Shown in pieces: positions 25,042-33,869 of a DNA stretch of 64,000 bases. The notes beneath the pieces are model-generated. The model made no database searches and was not told the DNA's origin. It saw only the letters and a program-made list of their open reading frames with translations. A program made the position numbers and the translations under genes. The DNA comes from JANRLF01 sp033762815 (GTDB lineage Bacteria > Bacteroidota > Bacteroidia > Chitinophagales > CAIOSU01). The stretch lies in contig JANRLF010000006.1 of assembly GCA_033762815.1 (NCBI GenBank), positions 1 to 64,000 on the forward strand, given 5' to 3'. Position 1 is the first letter of the stretch. Each line of letters begins with the position of its first letter.

Positions 25042-25746
25042 TTGGTCTTCCGCGCTGCCTATTTAGTTACTGCCGTCGTGCATTTGACGGCATTGCTGCT
25101 TAATTACTTATCCTTGGGCGATTTCAGTTTGGTGGTGTTTATCAGCAAGCCGCTGTTGATGCCCCTATTGATGATCCATTATTTACAGGCCAGTGCACAA
25201 TTAAGGCGGCCTGCCGGATGGGCATTGCCTATTAGCCTTATCTTTTCCTTTGGGGGCGATGTGTTATTGATGCTAGGCACCCTGGAAGCTTTGAAATCAT
25301 ACATGGTGCTGCTTTTCCTTTCTGGATTGGTGTCATTTCTTATAGCCCATGTTTGTTATATTCTGGAGTTTGCCAAAGACCAAACCCAAGGAAAAAGTTT
25401 GCTTAGAAGGCGGCCTCTATGGCTCATCCCATTTTTGCTGGTGTATGCCGCATTTATGAATTTCATTATTCCGAACATGGAATATGCCTTCATTTTTCCC
25501 GTAGTGGTGTATGGGGGAGTGTTGACAACTATGGTAGTGGCAGCTTTTAATAGAAAAGGCAAAGTCAACGCCCTGAGCTTTTGGCTAGTGTTCATAGGAG
25601 CTCTGACATTTTACCTATCTGACAGTATGATAGCCATTGACCGCTTTTACCACAGCTTTCAATTGGCTCCATTGGCTATTATGACCACCTATTTGACAGC
25701 CCAATATTTAATTGTCATTGGTTTGTTAAGACGTGTGGATTACTGA
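25042..25746 (+). CDS. Lysoplasmalogenase, YhhN/TMEM86 family
   Basis: This 234-residue membrane protein has about seven to eight helices and the YhhN family blocks VFISKPLLMPLLMIHY and SLIFSFGGDVLLMLG near residues 32-85, where the conserved Lys and Asp lie. Characterised members hydrolyse the vinyl-ether bond of lysoplasmalogens, releasing a fatty aldehyde. The start is TTG at 25042: there is an in-frame stop at 25012 and no ATG between. Its position downstream of two alkylglycerol-monooxygenase-like enzymes suggests a shared ether-lipid context. Confidence 0.85.
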   Translation: MVFRAAYLVTAVVHLTALLLNYLSLGDFSLVVFISKPLLMPLLMIHYLQASAQLRRPAGWALPISLIFSFGGDVLLMLGTLEALKSYMVLLFLSGLVSFLIAHVCYILEFAKDQTQGKSLLRRRPLWLIPFLLVYAAFMNFIIPNMEYAFIFPVVVYGGVLTTMVVAAFNRKGKVNALSFWLVFIGALTFYLSDSMIAIDRFYHSFQLAPLAIMTTYLTAQYLIVIGLLRRVDY

Positions 25747-25806
25747 GCAAAACACTTCACTGAAGCTTGCGTATATTTATCAAAAGCTTGAAACCAAAGG
25801 TTCGGC

Positions 25807-26424
25807 ATGACAATATACAGTTATATTTTATTGCCCCTGGTTGCAGGGGGCATTGGTTGGTTCACCAACTGGATAGCCATTAAAATGCTCTTCCACCCAA
25901 GGAAAAAAATCAAAGTCCTTTTCTTCGAAATCCAGGGCATCTTCCCAAAAAGACAGGCACTGGTGGCCGAAAAAATAGGGCAAATGGTGGCCAACGAATT
26001 GCTCTCAGTAAACGATATCAGGCAGCGCCTTAACAAACCAGGTTCTCTGGATGCCATCAACGATAACATAGAAGACAAAATAGAAGAGTATCTAGAAGTT
26101 ACCTTTCCAGCTAAGTACCCAGTAGTATCATTGTTTATGGGCAAAAAGGCCCGGGTAAGGCTCAAAGACGATTTCATGCACGAAGTGCATGAAATAACCC
26201 CCATGGTGGTGGACAAGTACATGGATAAATTGGAGAACGACATCAACATAGAACAGATTGTGAAAGAGCGGGTAAGCTTGTTGTCGCCTGTCACTTTGGA
26301 GAAATTGTTGATGGGCATTCTTAAAAAGGAATTCCAGTTTGTGGAATGGGTGGGTGCCGCTCTAGGCTTGGTAATTGGGGTGGTACAGATATTAATCGAC
26401 GTGCTGATACAGCATAATACCTAA
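25807..26424 (+). CDS. DUF445 family membrane protein
   Basis: This 205-residue protein matches the DUF445 (YheB/YjiN-like) family: the N-terminal helix with GGIGWFTNWIAIKMLFHPRKK, the FFEIQGIFPKRQALVAEKIGQMVANELL segment, and a C-terminal membrane helix (GAALGLVIGVVQILIDVLI). The region between is predicted to be helical and cytoplasmic or periplasmic. Function is unknown. It ends two bases from the convergent UbiB-like gene. Confidence 0.9.
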   Translation: MTIYSYILLPLVAGGIGWFTNWIAIKMLFHPRKKIKVLFFEIQGIFPKRQALVAEKIGQMVANELLSVNDIRQRLNKPGSLDAINDNIEDKIEEYLEVTFPAKYPVVSLFMGKKARVRLKDDFMHEVHEITPMVVDKYMDKLENDINIEQIVKERVSLLSPVTLEKLLMGILKKEFQFVEWVGAALGLVIGVVQILIDVLIQHNT

Positions 26425-26425
26425 C

Positions 26426-28117
26426 CTACTTGTACCTTCTGCGCCTAATAATGGCATAAACCAGCATAGCAAATAGGCCCGTAGCCGTAGAAATGCCAAA
26501 GAGGCTTATCCAGGGCAGGCCCATGTATGGCGACATGTCCTTTTCTGGGAAATCGGCCAACATAGTAATGGATGAGCCGATGATGAGGGCGCAAATGATA
26601 AAAGTAATGGATAGCCTATTGGTAAGGCTGTCCATCTTTTTCAGCAAATAGCCATAACCCTGTAGTTCAATTTCAAAATGCAGCTTCCCCTTTTGTGCCT
26701 TTTGTATAAGCCCCCTTACATCGGACGGTAGGTTGGAAAGAAACTGGCTGAATACTTCGAAACGGCTCAATAAGTCACTAGCCAGATTCTGCGGGGCCAA
26801 TCGGCTTTTGATAATACGGGCACCGTAGGGCTTGATGAACTCGTAAGTTTGAAAGTTGGGGTGCATTTGTTTGCCAATACCTTCCAATATGGCAAAGGCC
26901 CTGAAAATGAGGAAAATGCCGCCAGGTACTTTCATCTGATAATCGAACATGATTTTTTGCAGGGCGGCGGTCATATCGGCAATGCTACCCTCGCTTACAT
27001 CCAAGGTGGCATAATCCTCGATTAGTTCGTTCAGGTCATATTGGAATGCCCGCATATCGGTGATGTCATCCTCTATGGCCAAGCGGCGCATGTTCATGGC
27101 CATGGATTTGGCATCTTGCTGCGCCATGGCGATGAAAACCCCGGCAAAGGCATACTTATCCTGCTTCATCAATTGGCCCACCATACCAAAGTCGATAAGG
27201 CAAATAACCCCATCCTTCCTGACCAGTACGTTGCCCGGGTGCGGGTCGGCATGGAAAAAGCCATGCTCAAAAATTTGGCTCAGGTAAAGCTCCATGCCAT
27301 TTTCCACTATTCGATGCGGATTAAGTCCCCATGCCTTTAGCTGCGCCACATCGGTTATTTTGCAGCCGTTGGCAAATTCAATAATGAGAACCTTACTGGT
27401 AGAAAACTTCCTGTATGCTTTTGGCACATACATTTTGCGGTTTTCCGCATAGTATGTCCTGAATTTTTCTATGTTGCGTGCCTCGTTGGTATAATCCAAC
27501 TCCTTGCTCATGCTGCGCTCAAATGCACGCACGATATCGGCAGCATTCAACAGCCCCTGTTTCTTTAGATACCGGTCAGCACGCTTTACTCCCTCTTTGA
27601 TAATCGCCAAATCGCGCTCTACCGTTTCTGCCACACCGGGGCGTTGCACCTTTACTACCACCTCTTCACCTGAAATCAAACGGGCCTTATGCACTTGCCC
27701 GATGGAGGCAGATGCCAAAACCCGCTCACTAAACTCCGAAAACACATCCTGCAAAGGCCGGCCCAGTTCAGATTCAATGATTTGCTTTGCCTTCTCGAAT
27801 GGGAAAGGTGGCACCTTGTCTTGCAACTTCTCAAATTCCTTGATAAGGGGCTCTGGCAACATATCGGGCCTGTTGCTCAGCACTTGTGCCAGCTTTACGA
27901 AGGTGGGCCCTAGCTCTTCAGCCACCATGCGGATACGCTCCCATCGGGTGTATTCAAATACTGGCCGCTCCTGCCTTACCCAAGTCACCCTTCTGCGCTC
28001 TGATACGAAATTGCGGAGGGTTGAATTGGTGATGACGTCTTCAAAACCATACTTTACCAACACCGATATAATCTCACGGGTGCGCCTTAGGTTGCGAAAA
28101 GTATTGTTGAAAAGCAT
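26426..28117 (-). CDS. UbiB/ABC1 (AarF) family atypical kinase
   Basis: This 563-residue protein of the ABC1/ADCK/UbiB family is implicated in quinone and isoprenoid-lipid biosynthesis as an atypical kinase/ATPase at the membrane. Visible features are the Ala-rich nucleotide loop ASASIGQVHKA, the catalytic-fold Lys in VVVKVQRPG, the HADPHPGN loop and IDFGMVG in the DFG position. Two C-terminal membrane helices (about 500-555) form the usual hairpin anchor. The family KxGQ motif, which normally occludes the active site, reads KLAQ here (FVKLAQVLSNRPDMLP), a Gly-to-Ala change. Confidence 0.92.
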   Translation of the reverse strand: MLFNNTFRNLRRTREIISVLVKYGFEDVITNSTLRNFVSERRRVTWVRQERPVFEYTRWERIRMVAEELGPTFVKLAQVLSNRPDMLPEPLIKEFEKLQDKVPPFPFEKAKQIIESELGRPLQDVFSEFSERVLASASIGQVHKARLISGEEVVVKVQRPGVAETVERDLAIIKEGVKRADRYLKKQGLLNAADIVRAFERSMSKELDYTNEARNIEKFRTYYAENRKMYVPKAYRKFSTSKVLIIEFANGCKITDVAQLKAWGLNPHRIVENGMELYLSQIFEHGFFHADPHPGNVLVRKDGVICLIDFGMVGQLMKQDKYAFAGVFIAMAQQDAKSMAMNMRRLAIEDDITDMRAFQYDLNELIEDYATLDVSEGSIADMTAALQKIMFDYQMKVPGGIFLIFRAFAILEGIGKQMHPNFQTYEFIKPYGARIIKSRLAPQNLASDLLSRFEVFSQFLSNLPSDVRGLIQKAQKGKLHFEIELQGYGYLLKKMDSLTNRLSITFIICALIIGSSITMLADFPEKDMSPYMGLPWISLFGISTATGLFAMLVYAIIRRRRYK

Positions 28118-28201
28118 TAGGAAAAAATACCCTTTTTTAAGGGCTTAGCGAATTTAGTAAATTAAGCGCATTAGATATAAATTCTATGGTAGCTAGCCAA
28201 T

Positions 28202-28237
28202 AAAAAAAGGCTGCCCCAATGGTTTTTGGAACAGCCT
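28202..28237 (-). terminator. Rho-independent terminator of the phasin-like gene
   Basis: AGGCTG (28208-28213) pairs with CAGCCT (28232-28237), with additional CCAA/TTGG pairing inside. On the minus strand it is followed by a run of T at 28208-28202. Confidence 0.88.
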
Positions 28238-28260
28238 CTTAAATTGTAAAAGAGTGCTAA

Positions 28261-28590
28261 TTAAGCTTTGGCGGCATCAGCAACTGCAGAAGCAGCTTTT
28301 TTGGCACCTTTAGCCAACTGAGCTTCCAACTCTTCGATTCTTGAGCGCAATTCAGCTACATCGCTGTTTTTGGTGTAACCCAATTTCTCAACGAATGATT
28401 TGAATTTCTCATCGAATTCATCTTTTTTGGTAGAAGTTTTCTCTAAGAATTCTTCAACGATTCTTTTGCCTTCTGAATCGGTAACTTTACCTTTTTCAAC
28501 TAGTTCAGAAACGGTTTTTTCGAATCTTTCGGTAGCGGTAGCGGCTAAGCCTACACCAGCGTACAACAATTTTTTGAAAGTGTCTTCCAT
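28261..28590 (-). CDS. Phasin-like small helical protein
   Basis: This 109-residue, highly charged, all-helical protein resembles polyhydroxyalkanoate granule-associated phasin-like proteins (KLLYAGVGLAATATERFEKTVSELVEKGKVTDSEGKRIVEEFLEK). It ends in an Ala/Lys-rich tail (AKGAKKAASAVADAAKA). The C-terminal third could form a coiled coil (AELRSRIEELEAQLAKG). No PHA synthesis gene is in the window, so granule association is uncertain. It is a monocistronic unit with a clear terminator. Confidence 0.75.
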   Translation of the reverse strand: MEDTFKKLLYAGVGLAATATERFEKTVSELVEKGKVTDSEGKRIVEEFLEKTSTKKDEFDEKFKSFVEKLGYTKNSDVAELRSRIEELEAQLAKGAKKAASAVADAAKA

Positions 28591-28893
28591 GTTTTGTGTT
28601 TTTAGGTTTTTTGGAATGGTGCCGATTTGTCAATAATCATGCTAAACCCGGCAAGGGCAAAAATATTTTTTATCAGTTAACCCATTATTAACATGAAATG
28701 GCTGATTATTAATCATTTACAAAGAATTTGCCTTTTTCCTAACGCTTTATTAATAATTTCCCCCTGAGAGTGGGCGATGAAAATATGTCAGTAAAAATTG
28801 AATTGTAACTGCTGCAATGGCAGGGCACTGACAAAATGTTTGCTCGCTGGTAGGTGCGGCCATTAAAGATTGTCCCATATTTGCGCTAGTAAA
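28591..28893. other. Intergenic stretch of about 300 bp with a likely divergent promoter region
   Basis: The region holds a minus-strand TATTTTTG box (28658-28665), an exact TAnnTTTG match that would give the phasin-like gene a 60-base leader. It also holds a plus-strand CATATTTG box (28876-28883) before the glycosyltransferase. The A+T-rich middle shows no open frame or RNA gene that I can recognise. Confidence 0.5.
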
Positions 28894-30015
28894 TTGTCCC
28901 TTTTGATTGTTCCAATCATTTATATCAGCACTTTTTTGTTTGTCGCCTATACCATTATTCTGGCTCTTTACAAACAAGGATTGCAGCAATTGCCCCCTCC
29001 TGCAGCTAACCAACCTTTCTTTAGTACTTCGGTCAGCATTATTGTAGCTGCTCGAAATGAAGCCCACCACCTGAAGAACTGCCTAAGTGCCTTGTTAGCC
29101 CAACATTATCCTAAGGAGTTATTGGAGATAATGGTAGTAGATGACCATTCCGATGACGGCACTTTGGCCATTGCCCAGCAATTTCCCCAGTTACGGGTGC
29201 TAAGATTAGCCGAAGGCGAGCAGGGGAAGAAAGCAGCCATTACTATGGCAGTTTCCCATGCCAGTGGCAAATTGATAGTAACCACTGACGCCGATTGTAC
29301 GATGGGCCAAGATTGGCTGCCTACTATTGTTTCAGCTTATGAGCAAGTTGGGGCTAAAATGTTGATGGCTCCCGTAAAACTATCGCCAACCAATAATCTG
29401 CTGGAAATATGGCAGGCGATGGATATGGCTGGTTTAATGTCTATTACGGCGGGTAGCATTGCCATTAATTTTCCGCAAATGTGCAATGGTGCCAACCTCG
29501 CCTATGAAAAGGAGGCATTCCTCTCATTGGGCGGGTATGATGCGCATACCACCAACCCCTCAGGAGATGATGTGCTGCTCATGTTCGCTATCAAAAAAAA
29601 GTATCCAAATGGCCTACATTTCATGATGGATGAAAAGGCTGTGGTTTCTACTGCCCCACAAATCAGCCTCAAAGCATTGTTAATGCAGCGCATCCGTTGG
29701 ATTTCCAAAGCCGGGGCATTGCCGAAGAAAGTTACCGCTGTATTGGTATTGAGCTATTTATTCAATTTAATGGTGGTGGTAAATCTATTGGTAGCCTTTG
29801 CATATCCCGCACATTGGATGCTTTTCGGCCTGCTACTCGTTATGAAAACGGTGATAGAGTTTCCCTTGCTTTATAGAAGCCTGCGCTTGTTCGGCCAGCA
29901 GAAGCTATTATGGTGGCTGCCCTTAGTACAGCCCCTGCATGTATTGTATGCCACTACCGTGGGTTTACTGGCACTTATATGGCCTTATGAATGGAAAGGC
30001 CGCAGATACCCCTAA
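28894..30015 (+). CDS. Glycosyltransferase family 2, membrane-anchored
   Basis: This GT-A fold glycosyltransferase has an N-terminal membrane helix. The nucleotide-sugar domain opens with VSIIVAARNEAHHLKNCL, with VVDDHSDDGT and the metal-binding TTDADCTMG. Acceptor-site residues include GGYDAHTTNPSGDD and a QRIRWISK motif in the QxxRW position typical of processive enzymes. Two to three C-terminal helices follow. The sugar and acceptor are unknown. The start is uncertain: there is no suitable ATG. I place it at TTG 28894 because a -7-like box ends at 28883; the open frame also allows TTG at 28870. Confidence 0.87.
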   Translation: MSLLIVPIIYISTFLFVAYTIILALYKQGLQQLPPPAANQPFFSTSVSIIVAARNEAHHLKNCLSALLAQHYPKELLEIMVVDDHSDDGTLAIAQQFPQLRVLRLAEGEQGKKAAITMAVSHASGKLIVTTDADCTMGQDWLPTIVSAYEQVGAKMLMAPVKLSPTNNLLEIWQAMDMAGLMSITAGSIAINFPQMCNGANLAYEKEAFLSLGGYDAHTTNPSGDDVLLMFAIKKKYPNGLHFMMDEKAVVSTAPQISLKALLMQRIRWISKAGALPKKVTAVLVLSYLFNLMVVVNLLVAFAYPAHWMLFGLLLVMKTVIEFPLLYRSLRLFGQQKLLWWLPLVQPLHVLYATTVGLLALIWPYEWKGRRYP

Positions 30016-30695
30016 AAGAAAATAGCTGTGCGCAATACCACATGGTTTACTTGTACACGGTCGTTATCCCTATCGTCCATTACATTGATAAAGCCATTAT
30101 TGTAGTAAACGCCTACTTGCAAGGCGGTGCGGCCGCTAATACTGTATTCAAAGCCCCCGCCAACATTTAAAGACAGGTTGAAAAAATTCGAATCGAAAAA
30201 AGGATTGCCTTTGATAAAATTCTCGTTTTCATATAGTTCTACCCCATTTTGCGTGGCATCAAGCCTTGCCCTGAAGCGAAAGGAGGGTACCAGCCCAAAC
30301 TGGCCATAATATGTAAAGTAGCCTATCTCATTAGTACGCAACTTAAGCACCAATGGAACATTGAGGTATTGCATCTTGAAACGGGCTTTGGTATCCAGTG
30401 CAAACAAAGTGGTATCGGCATACAGCAGGTTGCCGCCCAATAAGGAAACGGTTACTCCGGTGGAGATACCATAGTTCTGCTTGAAGAAGTAGTCCATCAA
30501 TAGGCCATACTCCACCCCAGCGCGGATCTTACCTCTTTCAATATCTTTGTTGTCAGATTTCATCCAGCTTATCAATGGGCTGGCGGTAAGGCCGAAGCGT
30601 ACTTTCGAATCGCCGCCGCTTCTTTGCTTCTCCTGGCTCATAACCGTAAGTACCATCAACAGAAAAACAACCAAGGAAATACTTTTTTTACCCAT
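30012..30695 (-). CDS. Outer-membrane beta-barrel protein (PorT-like/porin family)
   Basis: This 227-residue protein has a signal peptide (MGKKSISLVVFLLMVLTVMSQ), alternating strands (FGLTASPLISWM, YGISTGVTVSLLGG, FNLSLNVGGGFEY) and a C-terminal phenylalanine (VVLRTAIFF), the standard recognition signal for BAM-assembled barrels. It belongs to the broad PF13568-like group. It overlaps the convergent glycosyltransferase by four bases and is divergent from gldB with about 48 bases between the starts. No specific role can be assigned. Confidence 0.78.
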   Translation of the reverse strand: MGKKSISLVVFLLMVLTVMSQEKQRSGGDSKVRFGLTASPLISWMKSDNKDIERGKIRAGVEYGLLMDYFFKQNYGISTGVTVSLLGGNLLYADTTLFALDTKARFKMQYLNVPLVLKLRTNEIGYFTYYGQFGLVPSFRFRARLDATQNGVELYENENFIKGNPFFDSNFFNLSLNVGGGFEYSISGRTALQVGVYYNNGFINVMDDRDNDRVQVNHVVLRTAIFF

Positions 30696-30743
30696 TCTTC
30701 GATTTTATGTGGTGGTAATCTCTCTTTTTATCAATTTCGAACC

Positions 30744-31778
30744 ATGCAATTAAAACATTGGCTTTTCACTGCATCGCTACTGCTCACTGTGCTTTTTGTG
30801 GGCAGTTGTGGTAAAAATAGAAAAAATGTGGACGTGTCGGGCATAAAGCTCGAAGTCCGGATTAAACGGCTTGACCAAGATTTAGCCAAACTGAACCCTG
30901 ACTCCCTGCCCCAACAACTGCCCCTATTGCAGCAAAAGTATGGTGAATTCCTGCCCTATTATTTCGCCCGTATTATGGGCTTGGGCGATATTGAGATGCG
31001 CCCTAACGAGGCCTATCAACAGATAGCCGAATTTTTGACCAACGAGAATGTAAGGTTGTTGTTGGACACTACTTTAAAGACTTATCCGCAGGTAGCCGAT
31101 ATTGAAAAGGAGCTCACCCCGCCCATGAAACGCTTTAAGTACTACTTCCCTACACAACCCATTCCGGAAGTCATCACGTTGGTATCATACTTTAATGTAG
31201 CCGCAATCACCTATGACAGTAGCTTGCTGGGTATTGGCACTGATATGTACTTAGGCAAAGGATTCAGCTATCCTCCCGAGATACCCAGCTATATTTCCAA
31301 AAACTTTTATCGCGACTTCATAGTACCCAACAGCATGAAGGTGCTGGTGGAAGAACGCTTTGTATTCGAATCGTTTGAAGACAACCGCCTAATAGCCAGA
31401 ATGATTAACAAGGGCAAGGAACTGTACCTGTTGGATTTATTGATGCCCGAGCATGAAGACTACCTGAAAATTGATTATCAACCTGAACAGATAGACTGGT
31501 GCAATGACAATGAACCTGAAATATGGCGTTTTTTCCTAAACAAAGAACTCATTTATTCTACCAACCTTTCCGAATCGGACAAGTATGTGAATGCAGGTCC
31601 CAATACTGCCGGTATGCCCGCCGAAGCCCCTGGAAACATCGGCTCCTGGGTGGGCTGGCAAATTGTACGCAAATACATGGACACTCATCCAGAAGTCAGT
31701 TTTGAGCAGTTGCTGAAAATGGATGCGCAACAGATTTTAATAGGCTCAAAATACAAGCCCCGTCATGGCCTGTGGTAA
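30744..31778 (+). CDS. gldB: Gliding motility lipoprotein GldB
   Basis: GldB is a lipoprotein required for gliding in Flavobacterium johnsoniae and found widely in Bacteroidota. The 344-residue product has a lipobox VGSC after the signal segment LFTASLLLTVLFVGS. It carries the family blocks LGIGTDMYLGKGFSYPPE, PEIWRFFLNKELIYSTN and a metal-protease-like C-terminal region APGNIGSWVGWQIVRKYM. The open frame begins 40 codons earlier at a TTG (30624), but that part overlaps the divergent gene. The ATG at 30744 gives a proper lipoprotein signal. Other gld genes are not in the window. Confidence 0.9.
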   Translation: MQLKHWLFTASLLLTVLFVGSCGKNRKNVDVSGIKLEVRIKRLDQDLAKLNPDSLPQQLPLLQQKYGEFLPYYFARIMGLGDIEMRPNEAYQQIAEFLTNENVRLLLDTTLKTYPQVADIEKELTPPMKRFKYYFPTQPIPEVITLVSYFNVAAITYDSSLLGIGTDMYLGKGFSYPPEIPSYISKNFYRDFIVPNSMKVLVEERFVFESFEDNRLIARMINKGKELYLLDLLMPEHEDYLKIDYQPEQIDWCNDNEPEIWRFFLNKELIYSTNLSESDKYVNAGPNTAGMPAEAPGNIGSWVGWQIVRKYMDTHPEVSFEQLLKMDAQQILIGSKYKPRHGLW

Positions 31779-31788
31779 AAAGTAAGTA

Positions 31789-31812
31789 TTCTTATACAGC
31801 CCTTTATAAGAA
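31789..31812. terminator. Possible terminator between gldB and apaG
   Basis: TTCTTATA (31789-31796) and TATAAGAA (31805-31812) form an 8-bp hairpin 11 bases past the gldB stop, between convergent genes. It is A+T-rich without a clear T-run. Confidence 0.4.
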
Positions 31813-31829
31813 GTATAAACAGTAGGTGT

Positions 31830-32216
31830 TTAATTCATTTTGGCAGGAGCATACAAATGGAACTCCGGAATGGCCACATTGAACAGCTTGCCATTGTCCA
31901 TGCGCTGCATCTCATAAGTACCGTACATACGGCCAATTTCGCTGCGCAGGTTACAGCCCGAAACGTATTGGTAAGAAGTACCAGGGGCCAATACGGGCTG
32001 CTGGCCTACCACGCCTTCACCTTCTACCTCGCGATAGTCGCCTACGGAGTCAAAAATATACCAGTGGCGGCTTACCAGTTTGATGGTGTGCTCGCTGGCA
32101 TTTTCAATCGTAACCCTGTAAGCGAACATGAATTCGTTGTTCAGGGGGTTTGAGTATTCATCCTGATAGAACGCCTCTACGCAAACCTTGATTCCTTGTG
32201 TAATTTCTGTTACCAT
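31830..32216 (-). CDS. apaG: ApaG family protein (Co2+/Mg2+ efflux-associated)
   Basis: This 128-residue single-domain protein has the fibronectin-III-like ApaG fold: VTEITQGIKVCVEAFYQDEYSNPLNNEFMFAYRVTIEN, the conserved SRHWYIFDSVG, VEGEGVVGQQPVLAPGTSYQYVSGC and MYGTYEM. Length matches the family. The molecular role of ApaG is not settled; in enterobacteria mutants affect divalent metal tolerance. It is the last gene of a minus-strand run yicC-gmk-apaG with short gaps. Confidence 0.95.
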   Translation of the reverse strand: MVTEITQGIKVCVEAFYQDEYSNPLNNEFMFAYRVTIENASEHTIKLVSRHWYIFDSVGDYREVEGEGVVGQQPVLAPGTSYQYVSGCNLRSEIGRMYGTYEMQRMDNGKLFNVAIPEFHLYAPAKMN

Positions 32217-32254
32217 CTTAGGTAATTATACGTACCACGTTAATAAAATGTTGT

Positions 32255-32830
32255 TCAATCGGGGTGGTTTATAAACGCTTCTACTACTTTTTCCGCTTCG
32301 GTAAGGGCATTGCTTAACACATCGTTTACTATCACCGCATCGAACTCGTACTCATGCTTCAATTCAAACTCCATCCGCTCAATGCGTTTCTGCAACTCCT
32401 CGTCATCTTCCGTACCTCGGTTCTTCAATCTTTCAATCAATATTTCAAAGGACGGTGGCTTTACAAATACACAGAGGGCGTTTTTACCATAGTCCTTCTT
32501 AATATTCAACGCTCCCTTCACGTCTATATCCAAAACAACTATCTTGCCCAATTTGTGCAAGCGGTCTATTTCGGTTCTTAGCGTGCCGTAATATATACCC
32601 TCGTACACTTCCTCCCATTCCAAAAACTCGTTTTCCTTCAGGCGGTGCAAAAATTCCGCCTCGGAAAGGAAGAAGTAATGTACCCCGTTGATTTCGCCCT
32701 CTCTTTGCTTCCTAGTGGTGGCAGAAATGGAGAACGCCAGTTTTTCATAATAAGACAACAAATGGCGCACAATAGTTGTTTTCCCGGCTCCTGACGGAGA
32801 AGTAAAAACGATGACCTTTGGATGCTTCAT
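32255..32830 (-). CDS. gmk: Guanylate kinase
   Basis: This essential enzyme phosphorylates GMP/dGMP to GDP using ATP. The 191-residue protein carries the P-loop SPSGAGKTTI at residues 11-20, and the GMP-binding elements SATTRKQREGEINGVHYFF and FLEWEEVYEGIYYGT. The lid region RLKNRGTEDDEELQKRI follows, all of normal length. The start MKHPKVIVFTSPSGAGK places the P-loop at the expected position. It sits between yicC and apaG; the yicC-gmk neighbourhood is conserved in many bacteria. Confidence 0.97.
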   Translation of the reverse strand: MKHPKVIVFTSPSGAGKTTIVRHLLSYYEKLAFSISATTRKQREGEINGVHYFFLSEAEFLHRLKENEFLEWEEVYEGIYYGTLRTEIDRLHKLGKIVVLDIDVKGALNIKKDYGKNALCVFVKPPSFEILIERLKNRGTEDDEELQKRIERMEFELKHEYEFDAVIVNDVLSNALTEAEKVVEAFINHPD

Positions 32831-32905
32831 TTGCTTACTGCCACTGGCTTTGCGCCTACTTTTCTGAACTAAGGTGACTCGGATATTTTACACTATTATT
32901 ACACT

Positions 32906-33784
32906 TCATAGCACATTGTTCAGTTGTTCCTTTATTTTTTCCAACTGCTCCTTCATAGTCACTACCTGCTTTTGCATCTCCGCATCGTTGGCCTTTGAGC
33001 CAATGGTATTAATTTCCCTGCCTACCTCTTGTGCTATAAAAGCCAGTTTCTTCCCCTTTTCTATTTCCTTCTCATTCAGCACTTCTATAAAGTAAGAACA
33101 GTGGCTCTTCAACCGCACTATTTCTTCCGTTATGTCCAGCCGCTCTATGTAGAATATCATTTCCGCTTCTAGCCTGCCGCCGTCTATTTTGCCCTCCTTA
33201 ATCAAGTCTGCCAGGTGGGTGTCCAGCCGTTCGCGCACGTTTACCACCCGCTTGTTCTCCTGTTTTTCAATATCGTCTACCACATGCTTTATGTGGCTAA
33301 TACGCTCTACCAAGTCTTTTAGCAGTTCGCTGCCCTCTTTCACCCTAAAGTCGTCAAATGCCTTCAGCACCAGTTGCAATGCGGGTTGCATGGCCTCCCA
33401 TTCCTCATCGGCCAGCCCATCCTCTTCCGCGGCCTGCACCACACCGGGCACCATCAATAGGTTGCCCAGCAGGGCCTGCTCGGAAAATCCGTGTATGGCC
33501 GCCAGTTCCTTCAACTCTTTATAATAGATGCCGAACAAGGGCCGGTTGATGACGCCCTGCCCTGCGGCCGCTGCCTGCTCCACGCTGATGTAAAACTCTG
33601 CCTTGCCCCTGATTAGGCCGGCACCTATCACGTTCCTTATCTCTATTTCCCTTTGGCGGAAAAAGCCGGGCAGGCGCAGATTGAGGTCAAGGTGTTTGCT
33701 GTTCAGCGAGCGCAGCTCCAGGTTCAAGGTGCGCCCTGCCACCGTTGCCGTTGCCTTGCCATAGCCTGTCATGGATCTGATCAT
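32906..33784 (-). CDS. yicC: YicC family endoribonuclease-like protein
   Basis: The product begins MIRSMTGYGKA, the hallmark N-terminus of YicC. It ends in the DUF1732-like block LAFIAQEVGREINTIGSKANDAEMQ, with KSHCSYF before it; members have been shown to act as RNA endonucleases. The 292-residue length is typical. The open frame extends 15 codons upstream to 33829, but the ATG at 33784 gives the family N-terminus. gmk follows after 75 bases. Confidence 0.93.
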   Translation of the reverse strand: MIRSMTGYGKATATVAGRTLNLELRSLNSKHLDLNLRLPGFFRQREIEIRNVIGAGLIRGKAEFYISVEQAAAAGQGVINRPLFGIYYKELKELAAIHGFSEQALLGNLLMVPGVVQAAEEDGLADEEWEAMQPALQLVLKAFDDFRVKEGSELLKDLVERISHIKHVVDDIEKQENKRVVNVRERLDTHLADLIKEGKIDGGRLEAEMIFYIERLDITEEIVRLKSHCSYFIEVLNEKEIEKGKKLAFIAQEVGREINTIGSKANDAEMQKQVVTMKEQLEKIKEQLNNVL

Positions 33785-33869
33785 GCCGGTACGAAAAAAA
33801 GTTTGGAGGGCTAAGTTAACACAAAGCAACCATTATTCTATTTGTAGGCAATCCGTTGTAAGCATCTAG

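Noticed and set aside
30012..30695. T9SS core component PorT
   Set aside because: It is a barrel of similar size, but the characteristic PorT N-terminal segment was not seen, and no other T9SS core gene is adjacent. The same applies to 7989-8639.
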